A stretch of DNA of 64,000 bases from an uncultured Methylocystaceae bacterium (GTDB lineage Bacteria; Pseudomonadota; Alphaproteobacteria; Rhizobiales; Beijerinckiaceae): NCBI GenBank assembly GCA_937870755.1, contig CALMZV010000166.1:31459-95458 (forward strand), read 5' to 3'. How positions within the stretch are numbered: position 1 is the stretch's first letter; every line of letters starts with the position of its first letter. Of the stretch, positions 26,652 to 34,140 are shown one piece after another. The notes below the pieces were generated by a model. That model was not told the DNA's origin, made no database searches, and worked only from the letters and a program-made list of their open reading frames with translations. Made by a program: the position numbers and the translations under genes.

Positions 26652-28052
26652 ATGTCGGACGGCGGCGTTTTCAACAAGATCAGCGACTGGTTCATCCCTG
26701 ACGATCTGCTTGCGGAGCGCGAGATGCGCACCCGCGCGCGCATGTTCCTCGTCAGTCACATGTTCGGCCCCATCCTGGGCAACGTCATCCCGCTCTACCT
26801 GTTCTGGATCGATCGCAAATCGGCCGGAACGCTGGCCGTGCTGGCCGCCTCGATCACGGGCTTCTGGATCTTTCCATTCCTTTTGAAATTCACCGGGCGC
26901 TATACGCTGCTCTCGTTCATCTCCATCCAGAATCTCTTGTTCGCCATCATCTGGGGTTGCTACAATTACGGCGGCCTTTCCTCGCCGTTCCTGCCCTGGC
27001 TCGTGACCGTTCCGCTGCTGGCGTTCTTCTATCTCGGCGCGTCGGTCAGCACCTGCGTCACCATTCTGCTGCAGATCAGCATCAGCCTTGGCATCTTCGT
27101 TGGCCTCTACGCGTTCGGCGGCAGTTTCCCGCACAATGTCGAACTCGCCGACATGCAGGTCATCGGCGTCATCTCCACCATCAGCGCGTCGATCTACGTG
27201 TCGATGATGGCGCTGTTCTACGCCGGCATCCTGAAATCGCAGACCGAATTCGAGGTGGAAGTGCGCCGCCATATGGAAACCGCCGAGCAGTTGCGCGAGG
27301 CCGCTTCCCAGGCCGAACGCGCCGGCGCGGCCAAATCGGAATTTCTGGCCAAGATGAGTCACGAACTGCGCACGCCGCTCAACGCCGTCATCGGCTACAG
27401 CCAGATCCTGCTCGAGGACACCGATCCCGCCCAGAGCCCGCAGGACGTCGACGATCTCAACCGCATTCACGCCGCCGGTCATCATCTGCTGGGTCTGGTC
27501 AACGCAATTCTCGATCTGTCGAAGATCGAAGCCGGCAAGATGGAGGTTTATATCGAGCCCACCCCGCTCGCTCCACTGGTGCAGCGCGTGGCCGAGCGCT
27601 GGCGCACGGGCGATCGCCTGAACGCACGCGAGATCGTTGTGCGCGACGAGAGTGCGGACCGCCTGGCGCAGATCGATGTCATGAAACTCGAACAGGTGCT
27701 CGACGCGCTGATCGACAACGCGGTGCGCTATGCCCCGGACGGCCCGATCGAAATCTCGATCTCGCAGGTCGCACGCGCCGGCGCGGACGCCACACGCATT
27801 TGCATCGCCGATCACGGCCCCGGCATCGCGCCGGAACTGATGCCGACGCTGTTCGAAACCTTCAGCGACCTCGACGACCACAGCGCCAGCAAGTACGGCG
27901 GCGCGGGTCTCGGCCTGCCGCTGTGCTCGCGGCTGTGCGAACTGATGGGCGCCACGCTCGGCGTGCGTCCACACGAAGGCCGCGGCGCGCGTGTCTTCAT
28001 CGACCTGTCTTGCGAGGCGAGCGCCGATATGGCGCTGCCGCAGGCCGCCTGA
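26652..28052 (+). CDS. Six-TM sensor histidine kinase B
   Basis: 466 residues from ATG at 26652; the aaaggtga at its ribosome site contains an in-frame GTG (26643) that is not the start. The sensor again has six helices (about 38-53, 58-79, 84-105, 110-130, 134-157, 168-194). The kinase core has His237 (KMSHELRTPLNAVIGYSQIL), N-box LIDNAVRYAP, G1 ADHGPGIAP and G2 GGAGLGLPLCSRL. It is divergent from kinase A and followed 11 bases after its stop by a single-domain receiver gene, then by the PLP enzyme gene. The ligand is unknown. Confidence 0.92.
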   Translation: MSDGGVFNKISDWFIPDDLLAEREMRTRARMFLVSHMFGPILGNVIPLYLFWIDRKSAGTLAVLAASITGFWIFPFLLKFTGRYTLLSFISIQNLLFAIIWGCYNYGGLSSPFLPWLVTVPLLAFFYLGASVSTCVTILLQISISLGIFVGLYAFGGSFPHNVELADMQVIGVISTISASIYVSMMALFYAGILKSQTEFEVEVRRHMETAEQLREAASQAERAGAAKSEFLAKMSHELRTPLNAVIGYSQILLEDTDPAQSPQDVDDLNRIHAAGHHLLGLVNAILDLSKIEAGKMEVYIEPTPLAPLVQRVAERWRTGDRLNAREIVVRDESADRLAQIDVMKLEQVLDALIDNAVRYAPDGPIEISISQVARAGADATRICIADHGPGIAPELMPTLFETFSDLDDHSASKYGGAGLGLPLCSRLCELMGATLGVRPHEGRGARVFIDLSCEASADMALPQAA

Positions 28053-28063
28053 CGGGGGATTCG

Positions 28064-28453
28064 ATGGCGCGCATTCTTCTCGTCGAAGACAACGAACTCA
28101 ATCGCGACATGCTCACGCGACGTTTGCAACGCAGCGGCTACGAAGTCGCGTGCGCGCACGACGGCCCGCAGGGCGTCGCGATGGCCGACGCCTTGACCCC
28201 CGATCTCATCCTCATGGACGTCGCGCTCGGCGAAATGGACGGATGGGAAGCAACGCTGCTCATCAAGGCCAGGCCGCGCCTGGCCGCCATCCCGATCATC
28301 GCGCTGACCGCGCATGCGCTCGAAAGCGACAGGCGCCGCAGCGTCGAGGTCGGGTGTAGCGATTTCGACACCAAACCGGTCGATTTCGGCCGACTGCTCG
28401 CAAAGGTCGAGCGGCATCTTTCGGCGAATTTAACTCTTGCCGCCGCAAGCTGA
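28064..28453 (+). CDS. Single-domain response regulator
   Basis: 129 residues, receiver domain only. The acidic pocket is Glu8/Asp9, the phosphoacceptor is Asp52 (LILMDVALGEMDG), Thr82 follows the fourth strand (IIALTAHA) and Lys104 is in DTKPVD. There is no output domain, so it would act by protein contact or phosphotransfer like DivK or CheY. A ggggga site precedes ATG at 28064, 11 bases after kinase B, so the two are translationally linked and probably a cognate pair. Confidence 0.93.
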   Translation: MARILLVEDNELNRDMLTRRLQRSGYEVACAHDGPQGVAMADALTPDLILMDVALGEMDGWEATLLIKARPRLAAIPIIALTAHALESDRRRSVEVGCSDFDTKPVDFGRLLAKVERHLSANLTLAAAS

Positions 28454-28506
28454 GAACACAACAGGGCAACAACAATACACGCAGTCAAACAGAACAGAGG
28501 CGTAAA

Positions 28507-29838
28507 ATGCACAAGGCGTCGTCTTCCATGCTGCCGGCGACATTGACCGGCAGCCTTCGTGAATATCGCGTTGTCGAAGGGTCCGACCTTCTCAAGCGCA
28601 TCGAATGTTTTCATGACTGGCAGAGCCAGCGTTTTCAGGATGGTTTCTGGCCCTATTCGCGCTCGACGGACGCCGGTCCCAAATCGGCCTGCGCGGTCGC
28701 CGACGACATGGGACGCAAGACCGACGGCGTGAACTTCGGCTCGCAGGACTATCTCAGCCTGTCGAACCATCCCGCCATTCGCGAAGCCGCCCACGCGGCC
28801 ATTGAGCGCTACGGCGTGCACAGCGCGGGTTCGCCCGCCTTCATCGGCAACACGACGCATTCGATCGCGCTCGAGAAAAAGATTTCCGAGTTTCTCGGCA
28901 TGGAGCGCACGGTGCTGTTTCCCACGGGCTTCGCCGCCGGCTTCGGCGCCATCAAGGGCCTCGTACGCTCAAGCGACCACATCGTGATGGATGCGCTCGC
29001 CCACGCCTGCCTGCAGGACGGCGCGGCCGCCGCGACCAAGAACGTCTATCTGTTCCGTCATCTGGAATCGGATTCGGCGCGCCGCTGGCTGGAGCACATT
29101 CGGGGCAAGGATACGACCAACGGCATTCTGGTCGTCACCGAAGGCCTGTTCTCGATGGACTCCGACACTCCGCGCATCGCGGAACTGGTCGAACTCTGCC
29201 GCGAGTTCAACGCCACGCTGATGGTGGACGTGGCGCACGACCTGGGCGCGCTCGGCCCGGACGGCCGCGGCCACATCGGCATGCAGAACATGCTCGGCCA
29301 GGTCGATATCGTGATGGGTTCGTTCTCGAAGACCTTCGCCTCCAACGGCGGCTTCGTGGCCACCCGCTCTCGCGCCGTGCAGCAGTATCTGCGCTATTTC
29401 TCGACGCCCGGCACGTTCTCCAACGCGCTGTCGCCCATTCAGGCGGCGGTCGCGCTGCGCGCCTTCGAGATCGTCGACTCCGACGAAGGCAAGGCGCTGC
29501 GCGCCTCGCTCATGCGCAACATTCTCTCGCTGCGCGAAAAGCTCGTCGCCGCCGGCATGGAAGTCTACGGCGATCCGTCGGCCATCGTCTGCGTGAAGAT
29601 GGGCACCGAGGCGCTCGCCCGCCTCGTCAGCCGCCAGATTTCGCACATGGGGCTGGTCGCCAATCTCGTCGAGTTCCCAGCGGTGCCCAAGGGTCAGGCG
29701 CGGTTCCGCCTTCAGGTGATGGCCAACCACACCGAGGAGCAGATCGCGGCCGCCGTCGACATCATCCAGAAGGCCTATGCGGCCGGCGAGGCCGAACTGG
29801 CTGAAATCGTCGAACCCCCGCTGCGCGCGATCGCGTAA
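28507..29838 (+). CDS. Alpha-oxoamine synthase family PLP enzyme
   Basis: 443 residues of the class II aminotransferase fold used by serine palmitoyltransferase, 8-amino-7-oxononanoate synthase, 5-aminolevulinate synthase and the autoinducer synthases CqsA/LqsA. Key residues are visible: stacking His166 (DALAHACLQDG), Asp241 and His244 (MVDVAHD, where most family members have DEAHS), and PLP Lys275 (GSFSKTFASNGGF). The N-terminal 70 residues (FWPYSRSTDAG) resemble the palmitoyltransferase branch. The specific acyl-CoA and amino acid are not predictable. It starts 53 bases after the receiver gene with no terminator between, suggesting one operon with kinase B. A terminator follows. Confidence 0.82.
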   Translation: MHKASSSMLPATLTGSLREYRVVEGSDLLKRIECFHDWQSQRFQDGFWPYSRSTDAGPKSACAVADDMGRKTDGVNFGSQDYLSLSNHPAIREAAHAAIERYGVHSAGSPAFIGNTTHSIALEKKISEFLGMERTVLFPTGFAAGFGAIKGLVRSSDHIVMDALAHACLQDGAAAATKNVYLFRHLESDSARRWLEHIRGKDTTNGILVVTEGLFSMDSDTPRIAELVELCREFNATLMVDVAHDLGALGPDGRGHIGMQNMLGQVDIVMGSFSKTFASNGGFVATRSRAVQQYLRYFSTPGTFSNALSPIQAAVALRAFEIVDSDEGKALRASLMRNILSLREKLVAAGMEVYGDPSAIVCVKMGTEALARLVSRQISHMGLVANLVEFPAVPKGQARFRLQVMANHTEEQIAAAVDIIQKAYAAGEAELAEIVEPPLRAIA

Positions 29839-29864
29839 GGACCGCCGCGCATCCACCATGGCTG

Positions 29865-29895
29865 GAAGCCCGGCGCCGCGCCGGGCTTCTTTTTT
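29865..29895 (+). terminator. Terminator of the kinase B-receiver-PLP enzyme operon
   Basis: Perfect 11-bp stem (gaagcccggcg / cgccgggcttc) with a CCG loop, followed by six T, 26 bases after the PLP enzyme stop. Confidence 0.9.
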
Positions 29896-29966
29896 GCGCG
29901 CGATGTTCGTCCCGCCGCACGCCGTTGGGCTATGCTGCCGGCTCTTCGCAGGGACAGGAGCGCCCC

Positions 29967-30893
29967 TTGATCCGCAATCTCGAAGCGCTGAAGACGTTCC
30001 AGACGATCGCCGCGCTCGGTGGCTTTGCGCGCGCCGCCGACCGGCTCGGCATTCCGCGCTCGATGGCCAGCAAGCGCGTGACGGGGTTGGAGGCCGAACT
30101 CGGCGTCAAGCTCATCAATCGCACCACCCGCACCATGAGCCTGACCGAAGCCGGCCGCAAACTGGCTGTCATGGCCGACACGGTGTTCGGGCTGATCGAG
30201 GCGACGGAGCAGGACATTCGCGCATCGACCGCCGCGCCGCGCGGCACGCTGCGCGTGAACGCGCCCATGTCGTTCGGCGTGCGTCATCTGGCGAGGATCG
30301 TCGACGCCTTCATTCTCGAACATCCCGATGTCGAGGTGGAGCTGACGCTCGACGACCGCGTGGTCAACATCGTGGAGGAGGGCTTCGACGTCGCCATTCG
30401 CATTCGCAAGCTGGAGGATTCCAGCCTGCTCGCGCGCCATCTGACGGTCGCGCGCATGGCGCTGTGCGCGGCGCCCGCCTATCTCGAACGCCGCGGCGAA
30501 CCGCAAACGCCGCTCGATCTCGAAGGCCACGAATGTCTCGTCTACGATTATCTGGCGCGCGCCGGCGTGTGGTCGTTCTCGCGCGACGGGGAAATCCAGG
30601 AAATCCGCGCGCGCGGTCGCTTGCGCGGCAACAACGGCGATGCGCTGTTGCAGGCCGCCCTCGACGGGCTGGGCGTGGTGCTGGCGCCGACCTTCATCGC
30701 GCACGAGGCGCTGCGCGACGGCGCGTTGCGGCCGATCCTGCGCGAATGGCGCGCGGCGTCTCCCAATCTCTACGCGGTCATGCCGCCTGGCCGCGTGGAT
30801 GTTCTGAAAGTGCGCGCCTTCGTCGATCATCTGGCGAAATCGCTCGGCAAGGAGCCCTATTGGGATCGCGGCCTCGAGTCGTTGCTGGCCTGA
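29967..30893 (+). CDS. LysR family transcriptional regulator
   Basis: 308 residues from TTG at 29967, chosen because aggag lies 9 bases upstream and it places the helix-turn-helix at the usual position (IRNLEALKTFQTIAALGGFARAADRLGI...). An upstream frame to 29925 would add 14 odd residues. The substrate-binding domain (about 90-295) has the CrgA-type pattern RGTLRVNAPMSFGVRHL. It is convergent with a glutathionyl-hydroquinone reductase gene, beyond which lie azoreductase and DoxX genes, so quinone-stress genes are its most plausible targets. Confidence 0.9.
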   Translation: MIRNLEALKTFQTIAALGGFARAADRLGIPRSMASKRVTGLEAELGVKLINRTTRTMSLTEAGRKLAVMADTVFGLIEATEQDIRASTAAPRGTLRVNAPMSFGVRHLARIVDAFILEHPDVEVELTLDDRVVNIVEEGFDVAIRIRKLEDSSLLARHLTVARMALCAAPAYLERRGEPQTPLDLEGHECLVYDYLARAGVWSFSRDGEIQEIRARGRLRGNNGDALLQAALDGLGVVLAPTFIAHEALRDGALRPILREWRAASPNLYAVMPPGRVDVLKVRAFVDHLAKSLGKEPYWDRGLESLLA

Positions 30894-30902
30894 GCGGCGC
30901 GG

Positions 30903-31838
30903 TCACGCGCGCGCGCGCCGGCGCGTTCTCGTCGAAAAATCGATCCGCGGACCTTTCGGCACGACGCCGGTCGGATTGATCGTGCGATGGCTGCCGTAAT
31001 AGTGCGTCTTGATCTCGTCGAACCGGACGGTGTCGGCCACGCCCGGCCATTGATGGAGGGCGCGCGTGTAGTCCCACAGTTCCGGAAAATCGACGAGCCG
31101 GTTGCGGTTGCATTTGAAATGGCCGTGATAGACGGCGTCGAACCGCACGAGCGTGGTGAACAGCCGCCAGTCCGCCTCGGTCGGCTGGTCGCCGGTGAGG
31201 AACATGCGATCTGCGAGCCGTTGTTCGAGCGCATCGAGCATCGCGAACAGGCGATCGTAGGCTTCCTCGTACGCCTGCTGCGTGGTGGCGAAGCCCGCGC
31301 GATAGACGCCGTTGTTGATAGCCGGATAGATGTCGTCGTTCAGCGCGTCGATCTCGGCGGCGAGTTCCGGCGGTCGCAGCAAGGGTCCGCGCGCGCCGGG
31401 CCATGTGTCGAACACGCGGATGATCTCGGACGATTCGTTGTTGACGATCGTGCGATGGCGCGTGTCCCAGAGAACGGGCACCGTCACCCGCCCGGTGTAA
31501 CGCGGCGCGGCCTTCGCATAGACCTGCCACAGAAAGCGCGCGGCGTTGATGGCGTCCGCGCCCGGCGCCAGCGTCCAGCCGTCGTCGAGCATCAACGGCT
31601 CGACATAGGTGACGCCGATGATGTCCTCCAGGCCTTTCAGCTTGCGATAGATGAGCGTGCGATGCGCCCACGGGCACGCCCACGATACGTAGAGATGATA
31701 GCGCCCGGCCTCGGGCGCGAACCGTCCACCGGGTTCGATCCGGTCGCGAAACGCCGACGCCTGACGCTCGAACCGGCCGCCGGAACGCGCGGTGTCGTAC
31801 CAGGCGTCGCTCCACACGCCGTCGACCAGAAGTCCCAT
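30903..31838 (-). CDS. Glutathionyl-hydroquinone reductase (YqjG/ECM4-type GST)
   Basis: 311 residues from ATG at 31838 (ggag upstream). The thioredoxin-like N-terminal domain has the nucleophile Cys55 in YVSWACPWAHRTL, characteristic of Xi-class GSTs. Further family blocks are SSEIIRVFDTW, YPAINNGVYRAGFA and TEADWRLFTTLVRFD. These enzymes reduce glutathionyl-hydroquinones to hydroquinones using glutathione. A GTG at 31865 is a less likely start. It shares orientation with the azoreductase gene 62 bases upstream, and the two may form an operon. Confidence 0.92.
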   Translation of the reverse strand: MGLLVDGVWSDAWYDTARSGGRFERQASAFRDRIEPGGRFAPEAGRYHLYVSWACPWAHRTLIYRKLKGLEDIIGVTYVEPLMLDDGWTLAPGADAINAARFLWQVYAKAAPRYTGRVTVPVLWDTRHRTIVNNESSEIIRVFDTWPGARGPLLRPPELAAEIDALNDDIYPAINNGVYRAGFATTQQAYEEAYDRLFAMLDALEQRLADRMFLTGDQPTEADWRLFTTLVRFDAVYHGHFKCNRNRLVDFPELWDYTRALHQWPGVADTVRFDEIKTHYYGSHRTINPTGVVPKGPRIDFSTRTRRRARA

Positions 31839-31900
31839 GACGTCGATCTCCGCCTGCGGCGCCACGCCCCGCCGGACCGCCCGGCGGGGCTGGCGAACGC

Positions 31901-32521
31901 TCAGGCCGCCTGGGAATATAGCGCGGCCAGCCGCTCGATTTCCGTTTCGGCCGCCGAAATCGCCGCGCGCTGCGCATCCGCGCCCATGCCGAGCTTTTCG
32001 GCGCGCACGAACGATACGTCCGTCACGCCCATGAAGCCGAGCAGCGTGCGCAGATGCGGCTCCTGTGAATCGAACGGCTGGGCCGGGCCTTCGCTGTAGA
32101 AGCCGCCGCGGCTGACGAGCACGATCGCCGTCTTGCCTTTCACCAGCCCTTCCGGCCCCGCCTCGGTGTAGCGAAACGTCACGCCGGGGCGCAGCACATA
32201 ATCGAACCAGGTCTTGAGCGTGGTCGGAATGCCGAAATTGTACATCGGCGCGCCGATGACCAGCGTGTCGGCGGCGATGAGTTCGGCGATCAGCGCATCG
32301 GACGTGGCGCGGGCCGCGCGCTGGGCTTCGCTTGCCGGCTCGCCGCGCACGCCGGCGGCGCCGTCCGCATCCAGATGGGGAATGGGGTTGGCGGCCAGAT
32401 CGCGCCGCACCACGGCGACGCCGGGACGGGCCGCGGTCAGGCGCTCGACCGCGCGCGTCACGAGGCTATTGGAAACGGAGCCGGCGCCGGAAAGGCTGCT
32501 GGTGAGAACGAGAATGGACAT
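31901..32521 (-). CDS. azoR: FMN-dependent NADH:quinone/azo reductase
   Basis: 206 residues of the flavodoxin-like AzoR family. The phosphate loop near the N-terminus (TSSLSGAGSVSNSLV), the FMN-contacting PMYNFGIPTTLKTWFDYVLRPGVTF block and the SRGGFY loop are all present. It reduces quinones by two electrons (and azo dyes in vitro) using NADH, avoiding semiquinone formation. It is divergent from the DoxX gene, with a 22-bp palindrome in the shared 220-base intergenic region. Confidence 0.93.
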   Translation of the reverse strand: MSILVLTSSLSGAGSVSNSLVTRAVERLTAARPGVAVVRRDLAANPIPHLDADGAAGVRGEPASEAQRAARATSDALIAELIAADTLVIGAPMYNFGIPTTLKTWFDYVLRPGVTFRYTEAGPEGLVKGKTAIVLVSRGGFYSEGPAQPFDSQEPHLRTLLGFMGVTDVSFVRAEKLGMGADAQRAAISAAETEIERLAALYSQAA

Positions 32522-32610
32522 GAACTTCTCCTGCAAGGACGGGCGGACCATATCCTGCGGCGAGGACGCAATAATGCTCGGCAATGGCGATTGACCGATA
32601 CTTCGAAGGC

Positions 32611-32632
32611 AACAATGTCCTGCGCGATTGTT
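32611..32632. promoter_or_regulatory. Candidate operator between azoR and doxX
   Basis: Perfect inverted repeat AACAAT-N10-ATTGTT in the centre of the divergent intergenic region. Its position suits one regulator acting on both genes (the LysR at 29967 or an unlinked MarR/HxlR/TetR protein). The regulator is inference. Confidence 0.45.
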
Positions 32633-32741
32633 TCTCATGAGTGCACAGTCTTCTCCCCAATTGCGTATTGATGCTGTGCGGTCGATCCGGGCATCTGGCG
32701 CCACGCGGACGAGGCTCCGCAGCCAACCCTGGAGAGTTCCG

Positions 32742-33209
32742 ATGACCACGCTCGAAAACGCCGCCTCCCGCCCGCTCAGCCCCTCCCTCGGCGCGATCAC
32801 CGACCGCCTGGCGCCGTTCGCCGATCCGCTTGTCCGCGCCACGGCCGGCCTGTTTCTCGTGCCGCACGGCGCGCAGAAACTGTTCGGCTGGTTCGGTGGC
32901 TACGGACTGGAGGCGACGAGCCAGTATTTCGCGACCAAGCTCGGCATGCCGGCTTCCTTCGCGCTGATCGCCGGTCTGATCGAATTCGCCGGCGGCATCC
33001 TGCTGGCCATCGGGTTCCTCACGCGTCCGGTCGCGGCCCTCGTCGCCGGCCTGCTGCTCGTCGCGGCGCAGGTCCATATCGCCAAAGGGTTCTTCTGGTC
33101 CGCCGGCGGCTACGAATACCCGGTCTTCTGGGCCATCGTGGCGATCGCCTACGTGCTGCGCGGCGGCGGCCGCTATTCGGTCGACGCCGCCATCGGCCGG
33201 GAGATCTGA
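32742..33209 (+). CDS. DoxX family membrane protein
   Basis: 155 residues from ATG at 32742 (tggagag upstream). Four membrane helices are seen: PLVRATAGLFLVPHGAQKLFGWFGG, PASFALIAGLIEFAGGILLAIGF, TRPVAALVAGLLLVAAQVHIAKG and YPVFWAIVAIAYVLRGGG. The family includes YqjF and DoxD-like proteins linked to quinone and thiol redox. In E. coli a DoxX-type gene (yqjF) lies next to yqjG, the glutathionyl-hydroquinone reductase, which matches the neighbours here. Confidence 0.88.
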   Translation: MTTLENAASRPLSPSLGAITDRLAPFADPLVRATAGLFLVPHGAQKLFGWFGGYGLEATSQYFATKLGMPASFALIAGLIEFAGGILLAIGFLTRPVAALVAGLLLVAAQVHIAKGFFWSAGGYEYPVFWAIVAIAYVLRGGGRYSVDAAIGREI

Positions 33210-33224
33210 GGCCGCGCCGAAACG

Positions 33225-33253
33225 AAAAGCGCCCGGATTTCCGGGCGCTTTTT
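33225..33253. terminator. Terminator after the DoxX gene
   Basis: Stem aaaagcgcccgg / ccgggcgctttt with an ATTT loop and T/C-rich tail on plus; the A run on the other side makes it usable in both directions. Confidence 0.8.
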
Positions 33254-33280
33254 CTTTGGCTTTTTTTCTTTGGCTTTGGT

Positions 33281-33360
33281 GACGCGAAAGCGCCTTGATT
33301 GGCGCGAAAGCGCCTTGATTGGCGCGAAAGCGCCTTGATTGACGCGAAGGCGCCTTGGCG
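33281..33360. repeat. Four 20-bp tandem repeats, each a GNRA-type hairpin
   Basis: Four head-to-tail 20-bp units. Units 2 and 3 are identical (ggcgcgaaagcgccttgatt), unit 1 differs at one base and unit 4 at four. Each core reads GGCGC-GAAA-GCGCC or a close variant, a perfect hairpin with a GAAA tetraloop. The array directly abuts the tRNA-Glu gene: the last five bases of unit 4 overlap the tRNA 3' end. On the tRNA strand the array is the 3' trailer and reads as hairpins with a TTTC loop. Confidence 0.85.
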
Positions 33361-33431
33361 CTCCCTAGGGGACTCGAACCCCTGTTTTCGCCGTGAGAGG
33401 GCGACGTCCTGGACCGCTAGACGAAGGGAGC
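33356..33431 (-). tRNA. tRNA-Glu (anticodon CUC)
   Basis: 76 bases including an encoded CCA. The acceptor stem GCTCCCT pairs with AGGGAGC. The D arm is GTCTAGCGGTCCAGGAC. The anticodon stem-loop is TCGCC-CTCTCAC-GGCGA with CTC at positions 34-36, and the T arm is AGGGG-TTCGAGT-CCCCT. It reads GAG codons. The gene is on the minus strand between the DoxX gene and the pmtA-mnmA operon. Confidence 0.95.
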
Positions 33432-33475
33432 GTTGGCGGACCTATAGACGGCCCGCCGCCGCGCCGCAAGCGCGT

Positions 33476-34126
33476 TCAAAGCCGCTCGAGCCGCGCGAGC
33501 GTGAACAGGCCGAGCGGCGCGAGCTTGCGGCGCTCGGCGAGCGCGATGTCGGGTCGCCGGTCGATCCAGTCGCCCAGCACCGCCCACGGAAATTCCGGCC
33601 GCCAGCCGAGCCGCGCCGAGGCCTTGCCCATGGCCGTCTCCACCCACGCGATCGGGCCGCTTTCGGCGCCGATGTGGTTGACCAGCACGATCTGCCCGCC
33701 CGGGCGCACCACGCGCGCGATCTCGTCGAGCGTGGCGTGCGGATCGGGCACCACCGTCAGCACATAGGGCGCGACCGCGCAGTCGAACGCGGCGTCCGGA
33801 AACGACAGGTTCATCGCGTCGCCGCGCACCAGCCCTTCGACATTTTGCAGTCCGGCTTCGGCCACCCGCTTCTGCGCGATCCGCAGCATCGGCTCGGAAA
33901 GATCGACGCCGACAAGCCGCGTCTGGCGCGTGAACATCGGCAGTTCGAGCCCCGTGCCGACGCCGACGTCGAGCACGCGCCGACCGGCGCCGGAGGCCGC
34001 CGCCGCCGCCGCCAGTCGCCCGGGTTTCATGACGGCCGCGAACACCGCGTCGTAGAAGGGCGCCCAGCGCGCATAGGCCTCCTCGACATGCGAATGATCG
34101 ATCTGCGCGAGACTGTCTTTCGCCAA
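33476..34126 (-). CDS. SAM methyltransferase, probable phosphatidylethanolamine N-methyltransferase (PmtA type)
   Basis: 216 residues, most likely from TTG at 34126, 14 bases after the mnmA stop. The SAM motif I is VLDVGVGTGLELPMF and motif II VGVDLSEPML. The middle block AVAPYVLTVVPDPHATLDEIARVVRPGGQIVLVNHI matches the Rhodobacter-type PmtA enzymes, which methylate phosphatidylethanolamine stepwise to phosphatidylcholine on the inner membrane. Generic UbiE-like methyltransferases are the alternative. No ATG exists near the domain start; the frame opens far into mnmA, which is not credible coding. Confidence 0.78.
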   Translation of the reverse strand: MAKDSLAQIDHSHVEEAYARWAPFYDAVFAAVMKPGRLAAAAAASGAGRRVLDVGVGTGLELPMFTRQTRLVGVDLSEPMLRIAQKRVAEAGLQNVEGLVRGDAMNLSFPDAAFDCAVAPYVLTVVPDPHATLDEIARVVRPGGQIVLVNHIGAESGPIAWVETAMGKASARLGWRPEFPWAVLGDWIDRRPDIALAERRKLAPLGLFTLARLERL

Positions 34127-34140
34127 ACGTCGCCCCGCGA

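Noticed and set aside
33281..33360. CRISPR array
   Set aside because: The 20-bp units are directly adjacent with no spacers and no cas genes are nearby.
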